Assembly (NCBI GenBank): GCA_017472105.1
Contig: JAFUQY010000252.1
Location: 1 to 9,698, forward strand
Length of the DNA: 9,698 bases
Direction of reading: 5' to 3'
DNA from: Clostridia bacterium
GTDB lineage: Bacteria > Bacillota_A > Clostridia > Oscillospirales > CAG-272
Positions 5,455 to 9,698 of this stretch are shown here, in pieces (the stretch's first letter is position 1; each line of letters begins with the position of its first letter). The notes beneath the pieces are model-generated. The model saw only the letters and a list, made by a program, of their open reading frames with translations. It was not told the DNA's origin and searched no databases. Made by a program: the position numbers and the translations under genes.

Positions 5455-6408
5455 TCAGTACAAATATTTCGCCGTGTAGTTGGTACCGTCGCCGATGTAG
5501 TCCATGATCGCCTGACTGCGGTTGGCAGAGGACGCAAACGTCGGGTCCATTCTCTGCCACGATGTGCCGTCAAAGCGGATCACGCCGTCAATCCAGCCTT
5601 CTTCCTCCGACCAAACGCTGATCCACGCGTGGTAGGTCTTTCCGGCGTATCCGACGACGAGCTTACACGGGACGTTCTGACTGCGCAGCATTCCTGCCAT
5701 CAGCGCGGCGTAATCGAAGCAGATGCCCTTTTTCTCCGCCAGCACTGCATCCAGCACCGGGAGGTATCCGCTCTTCACCGACGCGGCTTTTTCTTTATCG
5801 TAGGTCAGCGTCTCCGTCACAAAATCGTAGACCGCGCCGACTTTATCGAGGGTGTGCTCCATTCCATCGGTCAGCTCGGCGGCTTTTTTCACCGTTTCGG
5901 GAGCCGATGCATAATCGACATACTGATTCGGGTACAGAAACGGCAGAAATTCACTCTTCAGCGTCACCGCAATCTTCCCGCTGATGACGGCGGCGTACTT
6001 CGAATCCACGGCGTTGATGTACACAGTCACCGTGTAGTCTCCGTCGCCTTCCGCAAACGGGAACACCGCCCACTCGCCGGCTTTGAGGTTGTAGGTGTAC
6101 GTGACCGCGGGGCCTTTCACCTGTGCTTTCAGACGTTTGTCCGTCTCCGCCGTGTAACGCACCATGACGTATCCGTCCGCGGCATTGGAGTAGTCGATGA
6201 CGGCGTCCGCGTTCTGCTTTACGGCGATTCCCGGTGCATTTGCCGTGAGAAGTGCCGTTTCCGGTGCGGGTGAATCCGCCAGTGCGACCGCTTCGTCCTC
6301 GATGACGACAGTTTCCATGGGGCGCACATCGGTGTATATCGTATCCCCTGCGGCGCATCCGGTCAGAAATCCCGCCAGAACCAGGGTGAGCCAGAAATTT
6401 TTCTTCAT
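5455..6408 (-). CDS. Transglutaminase-like lipoprotein
   Basis: 317 residues. The N-terminus is a lipoprotein signal with lipobox LTGC, so Cys18 should be lipidated and the protein held on the outer face of the membrane. Residues 30-150 form a beta-rich domain (YTYNLKAGEWAVFPF and similar), and residues about 170-300 form a transglutaminase-like fold. The triad is complete: Cys230 in KKGICFDYAALM, His260 in TYHAWISVW and Asp288 in WQRMDPTF. Family members in bacteria act as cysteine proteases, peptidases or crosslinkers, so the reaction cannot be decided from sequence. GGAGG lies shortly upstream of ATG 6408. The gene is 21 nt after the regulator and 28 nt before the PilC-like gene, so it is part of the operon. 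Acting on pilus subunits or wall peptides is inference. Confidence 0.92.
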   Translation of the reverse strand: MKKNFWLTLVLAGFLTGCAAGDTIYTDVRPMETVVIEDEAVALADSPAPETALLTANAPGIAVKQNADAVIDYSNAADGYVMVRYTAETDKRLKAQVKGPAVTYTYNLKAGEWAVFPFAEGDGDYTVTVYINAVDSKYAAVISGKIAVTLKSEFLPFLYPNQYVDYASAPETVKKAAELTDGMEHTLDKVGAVYDFVTETLTYDKEKAASVKSGYLPVLDAVLAEKKGICFDYAALMAGMLRSQNVPCKLVVGYAGKTYHAWISVWSEEEGWIDGVIRFDGTSWQRMDPTFASSANRSQAIMDYIGDGTNYTAKYLY

Positions 6409-6429
6409 TATATTACTTCCTCCGTAGTC

Positions 6430-7596
6430 TCATTCGACCGCATCAATGCCCTGCACGGCATAGTCGATCCGGATGGGTGTGTGAGGGTATTTTTTCATAT
6501 AGGAATCCGTCAGTCTCAGGCAGACCTTCAGACTGTCGTCGTAACCCGCATGGGGCAGCATGACGGCGATTTGGGACGCACTGCACCGAGTCACCATGTC
6601 GCCCTTGCGCAGGGACTTGCAGATATGCGCTTCGAGATTGTCCATTGCCGTCTCCAGACTACGGCGCGTGAGCTCCTTATCCAGCCTTCCGCTGACGCTG
6701 AGCAGTGCGACATGAACCGCCTCGCCGCTCCGTGCAAGAACCCGTGCCTGTGCCTGATAGACGTTGCGGAAGAAATCGAAATCGCAGAGAAGCGCACCCG
6801 ACACCGGTCCCGTCTCCTGCAATTGTTCCCGCAGAGCTTCGGGAGTGACGGTGTGTCCGTTGACGGTACGCAGAGCTTCCCGGTAGAGCGCGCGGCTTTC
6901 CTGATCGGGCATCACGCCGAACTCCGACAGAAGCAAGCGGCTCATGTCCTCGTAAACGGCGATCACTTCCGTGCGTCGGTTCAGGGCAAGCAGGCTCCGC
7001 ATCATGAGCTGATACAGCACCTCCTGCGAAGAATCCGTCTTCAAGGCACTGCGGCAGAGCGTCACGCACTCCTCATACCGCGACTCCGTTTCCAGACGGC
7101 TGACTGCATCCTGAACGGCGCGGAGATAGAGATTCTGATAATACGCAGCCACCGGGATGACCCACGCCTCGGACGCCTGCATCGCGCAGAACGTGCCGGT
7201 GTACAGGCTCAGGGCATCGAGAATCTGTTCCGTGGATGCCGTGGACGCCAGTATTTCCTCAAACCGCTCCGCGTCGACTTCCATGACGACATCGGGATTC
7301 CATCCGTAGCCGCCGTCACGGTACTGTAAGAGGGTGTGTCCCATGTCCTCTCCGAGCCGGTTCAGAGCCGAACGCACCCGATGCACGGCAGTTTTGAGAG
7401 CACCGGAGCCGTTTTCGTCCATGTGCAGGAGGGAAATGAGCTCATCCGCCGGGACAATCCGCCTGCGGTGATGCAGAAGATAGGAAAGAAGCACCCATAC
7501 CTGCCCTGCCCGCCCGGATTCGCAGCCGATCTGCGCGTCGCCTATTGCGAGTGTCAGGCTCCCGAACATGCGGACTTTCAGTGTGATCCGTTCCAT
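6430..7596 (-). CDS. SARP-type transcriptional regulator with BTAD domain and degenerate GGDEF-like C-terminus
   Basis: 388 residues. An OmpR-like winged-helix domain (about 5-100; FGSLTLAIGD, then KTAVHRVRSALNR) should bind DNA. It is followed by the helical BTAD domain (about 105-245; LYTGTFC, LYRAVQDAV-like helices, SEFGVMPDQESRALYRE). Residues about 265-385 look like a GGDEF-type cyclase domain: LRKGDMVTRCSASQIAVMLP aligns with the R-x-GGDEF-x-x-LLP signature. SASQI stands in place of GGDEF, so it should be catalytically dead and may sense a ligand or partner. ATG 7596 is preceded by GGAGGGAG; the frame runs on to 8100 but that extension overlaps the divergent gene. As first gene of the operon it probably controls the pilus genes and itself. 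The first two domains are confident; the third is inference. Confidence 0.88.
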   Translation of the reverse strand: MERITLKVRMFGSLTLAIGDAQIGCESGRAGQVWVLLSYLLHHRRRIVPADELISLLHMDENGSGALKTAVHRVRSALNRLGEDMGHTLLQYRDGGYGWNPDVVMEVDAERFEEILASTASTEQILDALSLYTGTFCAMQASEAWVIPVAAYYQNLYLRAVQDAVSRLETESRYEECVTLCRSALKTDSSQEVLYQLMMRSLLALNRRTEVIAVYEDMSRLLLSEFGVMPDQESRALYREALRTVNGHTVTPEALREQLQETGPVSGALLCDFDFFRNVYQAQARVLARSGEAVHVALLSVSGRLDKELTRRSLETAMDNLEAHICKSLRKGDMVTRCSASQIAVMLPHAGYDDSLKVCLRLTDSYMKKYPHTPIRIDYAVQGIDAVE

Positions 7597-7601
7597 TGCC
7601 G

Positions 7602-7609
7602 CTCCCTCC
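7602..7609 (-). promoter_or_regulatory. Ribosome binding site of the SARP-type regulator
   Basis: GGAGGGAG on the minus strand, with its GGAGG core 8 nt from ATG 7596. It rules out the longer in-frame reading to 8100, which would also cross the promoter region and the start of the divergent gene. Confidence 0.8.
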
Positions 7610-7618
7610 AAAAAATCG

Positions 7619-7644
7619 TGATATATCATAATTGTACGATATCG
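7619..7644. promoter_or_regulatory. Two short palindromes overlapping the pilus operon promoter (possible operator)
   Basis: TGATATATCA (7619-7628) is a perfect 10-bp palindrome at the predicted transcription start. CGATATCG (7637-7644) is a perfect 8-bp palindrome in the spacer beside the -10 box. Their centres are 17 bp apart and they share GATAT. The position is suitable for a repressor or activator, including autoregulation by the SARP-type protein, but short AT-rich palindromes also occur by chance. Confidence 0.35.
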
Positions 7645-7659
7645 ACGTCCTCCTGTCAA
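7631..7659 (-). promoter_or_regulatory. Sigma-A-type promoter of the regulator-pilus operon
   Basis: On the minus strand, TTGACA (7659-7654) is a perfect -35 box. A 17-bp spacer leads to TACAAT (7636-7631), one mismatch from TATAAT. Transcription should begin near 7624, giving a leader of about 28 nt that contains the ribosome binding site of the regulator gene. Confidence 0.88.
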
Positions 7660-7686
7660 CAGGTTTTCGGAAATTTTGGTTTTCGA

Positions 7687-7716
7687 TTGCAATCCGGCGC
7701 ACGGGTGTGCTATAAT
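7687..7716 (+). promoter_or_regulatory. Extended -10 promoter of the glycosidase-like gene
   Basis: TATAAT at 7711-7716 is preceded by TGC (7708-7710), forming an extended -10 element. A weak -35 (TTGCAA, 7687-7692, 18 bp upstream) is possible. Transcription should begin near 7723, about 30 nt before ATG 7753. Confidence 0.8.
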
Positions 7717-7752
7717 GGATTCAGAAAAATTCCGCGAAAGGAACCAAACTCC

Positions 7753-9698
7753 ATGACAAGAACCGATTTCACCGTCCGCGGCGGCGTGTACATTCTTGAA
7801 AACGTCACCCTCGCCGACGGGATGTATCTCTCCGTGCGTTTTTCCGGCGTGTCCGGCTGTTCCCGTATCGACATTGCCGCGGATGCCCCGGAAAACACCA
7901 TTCTGACCATGTCCGTCATCGGGTATCACGGATTCCCGGAGAAGGACATCGCACACGTTCAAATCCACGTTCTCTCCGGTACTCACACGCTGTATCTCAG
8001 GCCGCGCCCGGGCATGACAATCACCGCCGTGGAGCTGAACGAAGAAAATCCCGTGCCGGAATATGTCCCTGTTCCGGAAGAAGCCCTCGTTGACATGCAA
8101 GCCTCCACATGGGCGGCGACGGATGAACTTGGCAGAAAGATCGCCGACACCGAAGACGTGCGCGGATACCGTCCCGACCGCAAAGTCGGCATTTTCTACT
8201 GGTCATGGCGCGACGCACACTCCGCTCTGGAACCCGTGAATGTGTCAAAAATCATGCAGGAGACGCCGGGTGCCGAATACAACGAAAACCATCCCGCATG
8301 GGGTGAGAACCGGCGCACACAGGCATTCTGGAACGAGCCCCTGTACGGCTACTACCTCAACCGCGACCCGTATGTCATCCGCCGTCATGCCGTACTTCTC
8401 GCGGACGCAGGTGTGGACATGATTATGTTCGACTGCACCAACGGCTCCCTCGTCTGGAAGGAATCGTACGAACCCATTCTCGAAGGTTTCCGCGCCGCAC
8501 GGGCAGACGGCATCAACGCGCCGAAATTCGCCTTCATGCTCAACTTTGCACCGTTCGGAACGAGTGAGGACATGCTCCGCGCGCTGTATCAGGATATCTA
8601 CTCCGTCGGAAAGTACCGCGATCTGTGGTATCTCCACGACGGCAAGCCGCTGATTATGGCGTATCCCGAATGCCTCCCGGAAACGGGCACATGCGATGCC
8701 GATACCGCACTCCTTGACGAAATCCGCGCGTTCTTCTCCTTCCGGCCCGGTCAGCCATCGTACGGATACGGTCCGACCGAGACGCGGATGTGGGGCTGGC
8801 TTGAGAAATATCCCCAGCACAAATTCGGTCAGCGCGCGGACGGAACATGCGAAATGATGACCGTCGGCGTGGCACAGAACTGCAATGACGAGCTGATCTG
8901 CACGTATTTCAACAACCGCGGCACCTACGGCAGAAGCTACACGCACGAGTTCGGACACAAGCTCCTTGACGAAACCTCGTACAAATACGGCTACAACGTG
9001 CAGGAGCAGTGGGACCGTGCCATCGACTGCGACCCGGACTTCATTTTCGTCACCGGATGGAACGAATGGATCATGGGACGCTGGCACGAACCGTGGGTGA
9101 AGGATCCCGACAGCACCCAGCTCGCCTTCGTGGATCAGTTTGACCTCGAGCACAGCCGGGACATCGAACCCGACCGCGACGGCATCCGCGACACCTATTA
9201 CCTCCAGCTCTGCGCGAACATCCGGCGGTACAAGGGTGCATTCCCACGGCAGATCCCGTCCGCGCCGAAGACAATCCGCACGATCGAAGATTTCGCGGAT
9301 GTTCAGCCCGTCTACCGGAGCGCAAAGGGCACAACGCTCCACCGCGACTGCCGCGGCTTCGGCTCGACGCACTACGAAAACACCACCGGACGGAACAACA
9401 TCGTCACGGCAAAGGTGGCTCGGGATGACACTTCCGTTTACTTCATGGCGGAATGCGCGGAGGAGATCACGGAAAAATCCGGCGTGAACCACATGACGCT
9501 GTACATCAATCTCACCGGGGATGACACAACCGGATGGGAAGGATACGATCTTGCCGTCAGCCGTGCAGAAGGAAGTGACGGTCAGGTTCCCGTGGAGCAG
9601 TACGGCAGAACCGGATTTGAGACCGTGATGCACATCCCGTACACGCAGTCCGGCAGAACGATCGTCTACACCCTGCCGCGCTCCCTGTTCGGTGAGAA
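7753..9698 (+). CDS. Glycosidase-like protein: GH99/WbsX-like barrel with CBM9-like C-terminal module (3' end outside window)
   Basis: 648 codons with no stop before the window ends. ATG 7753 has AAAGGA 10 nt upstream. No signal peptide or membrane segment is seen, so the protein is probably cytoplasmic. Residues about 1-95 form a beta-sandwich-like module. Residues about 140-460 look like a TIM barrel: VGIFYWSWR (145-153), AGVDMIMFDCTNG (219-231), GKPLIMAYPE (297-306), and FVTGWNEWIMGRWHEP (432-447). The last stretch matches the WNEW..G..EP signature of GH99-like and WbsX-type (PF14307) proteins. Candidate acidic catalytic residues are Asp227, Glu438 and Glu446. Residues about 520-648 resemble a CBM9-type domain (LYINLTGDDTTGWEGYDLAVSR). 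The likely role is binding and cutting a glycan; the substrate is unknown. It is divergent from the pilus operon and any link is unproven. Confidence 0.85.
   Translation, partial: MTRTDFTVRGGVYILENVTLADGMYLSVRFSGVSGCSRIDIAADAPENTILTMSVIGYHGFPEKDIAHVQIHVLSGTHTLYLRPRPGMTITAVELNEENPVPEYVPVPEEALVDMQASTWAATDELGRKIADTEDVRGYRPDRKVGIFYWSWRDAHSALEPVNVSKIMQETPGAEYNENHPAWGENRRTQAFWNEPLYGYYLNRDPYVIRRHAVLLADAGVDMIMFDCTNGSLVWKESYEPILEGFRAARADGINAPKFAFMLNFAPFGTSEDMLRALYQDIYSVGKYRDLWYLHDGKPLIMAYPECLPETGTCDADTALLDEIRAFFSFRPGQPSYGYGPTETRMWGWLEKYPQHKFGQRADGTCEMMTVGVAQNCNDELICTYFNNRGTYGRSYTHEFGHKLLDETSYKYGYNVQEQWDRAIDCDPDFIFVTGWNEWIMGRWHEPWVKDPDSTQLAFVDQFDLEHSRDIEPDRDGIRDTYYLQLCANIRRYKGAFPRQIPSAPKTIRTIEDFADVQPVYRSAKGTTLHRDCRGFGSTHYENTTGRNNIVTAKVARDDTSVYFMAECAEEITEKSGVNHMTLYINLTGDDTTGWEGYDLAVSRAEGSDGQVPVEQYGRTGFETVMHIPYTQSGRTIVYTLPRSLFGE

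Noticed and set aside
5427..5573. N-terminal extension of the PilC-like protein
   Set aside because: It overlaps the end of the lipoprotein gene, has Arg/Thr-rich unrelated sequence, and ATG 5426 has a well-spaced ribosome binding site.
5287..6273. A 328-codon plus-strand open frame
   Set aside because: It is antisense to the transglutaminase-like lipoprotein and the PilC start region; composition is Arg/His-rich and no motif is seen.
6481..7329. A 282-codon plus-strand open frame
   Set aside because: It is antisense to the SARP-type regulator; no recognisable domain.
7597..8100. N-terminal extension of the SARP-type regulator by 168 codons
   Set aside because: The extension crosses the consensus promoter and the divergent gene start; ATG 7596 has a strong ribosome binding site and begins exactly at the winged-helix domain.
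8245..9633. A 462-codon minus-strand open frame
   Set aside because: It mirrors the glycosidase-like gene, whose plus-strand frame stays open to the window end with family motifs, a promoter and a ribosome binding site.

Overview
The window looks like a moderately GC-rich Gram-positive anaerobe of the class Clostridia, probably a gut Oscillospirales or Lachnospirales-type bacterium. The reasons are a class B sortase next to an anchored surface protein, strong GGAGG-type ribosome binding sites, a textbook sigma-A promoter, and a small type IV pilus/type II secretion-like operon with a DUF4860-like gene. This assignment is inference from gene content; there is no rRNA or other taxonomic marker.

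Layout. (1) Positions 1-1713, plus strand: the 3' end of a repetitive, acidic, wall-anchored surface protein (ETDPV repeats, VPDTG sorting signal), a long intercistronic hairpin, and a class B sortase whose catalytic domain sits on a Thr/Glu/Pro-rich repeat stalk. The sortase is the obvious candidate enzyme for anchoring its neighbour. (2) Positions 1714-1758: a hairpin terminator with T-rich sequence on both sides, shared by two convergent operons. (3) Positions 1765-7596, minus strand: eight tightly packed genes, most overlapping by 4-11 nt or separated by fewer than 30 nt. In transcription order they encode a SARP/BTAD regulator with a degenerate GGDEF-like C-terminus, a transglutaminase-like lipoprotein, a PilC/GspF-type membrane platform protein, a small membrane protein, a DUF4860-like protein, a pseudopilin-like protein, a second pilin-like membrane protein and a PilT-type ATPase. 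A consensus promoter (TTGACA, 17 bp, TACAAT) drives the set. (4) Positions 7597-7752: a divergent intergenic region with both promoters and two short palindromes. (5) Positions 7753-9698, plus strand: a large cytoplasmic glycosidase-like protein (GH99/WbsX-like barrel with a CBM9-like C-terminal module), cut by the window end.

How it may work together. The minus-strand operon looks like a compact envelope machine: a platform, a motor, several pilin-like subunits and a lipoprotein, under its own SARP-type regulator. The window contains no PilB extension ATPase, no prepilin peptidase and no canonical major pilin, so the machine either borrows these from elsewhere or works differently from a standard pilus. 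This operon is the best candidate for an under-described system here. The sortase pair and the glycosidase are neighbours whose functional link to it is not shown by the sequence.
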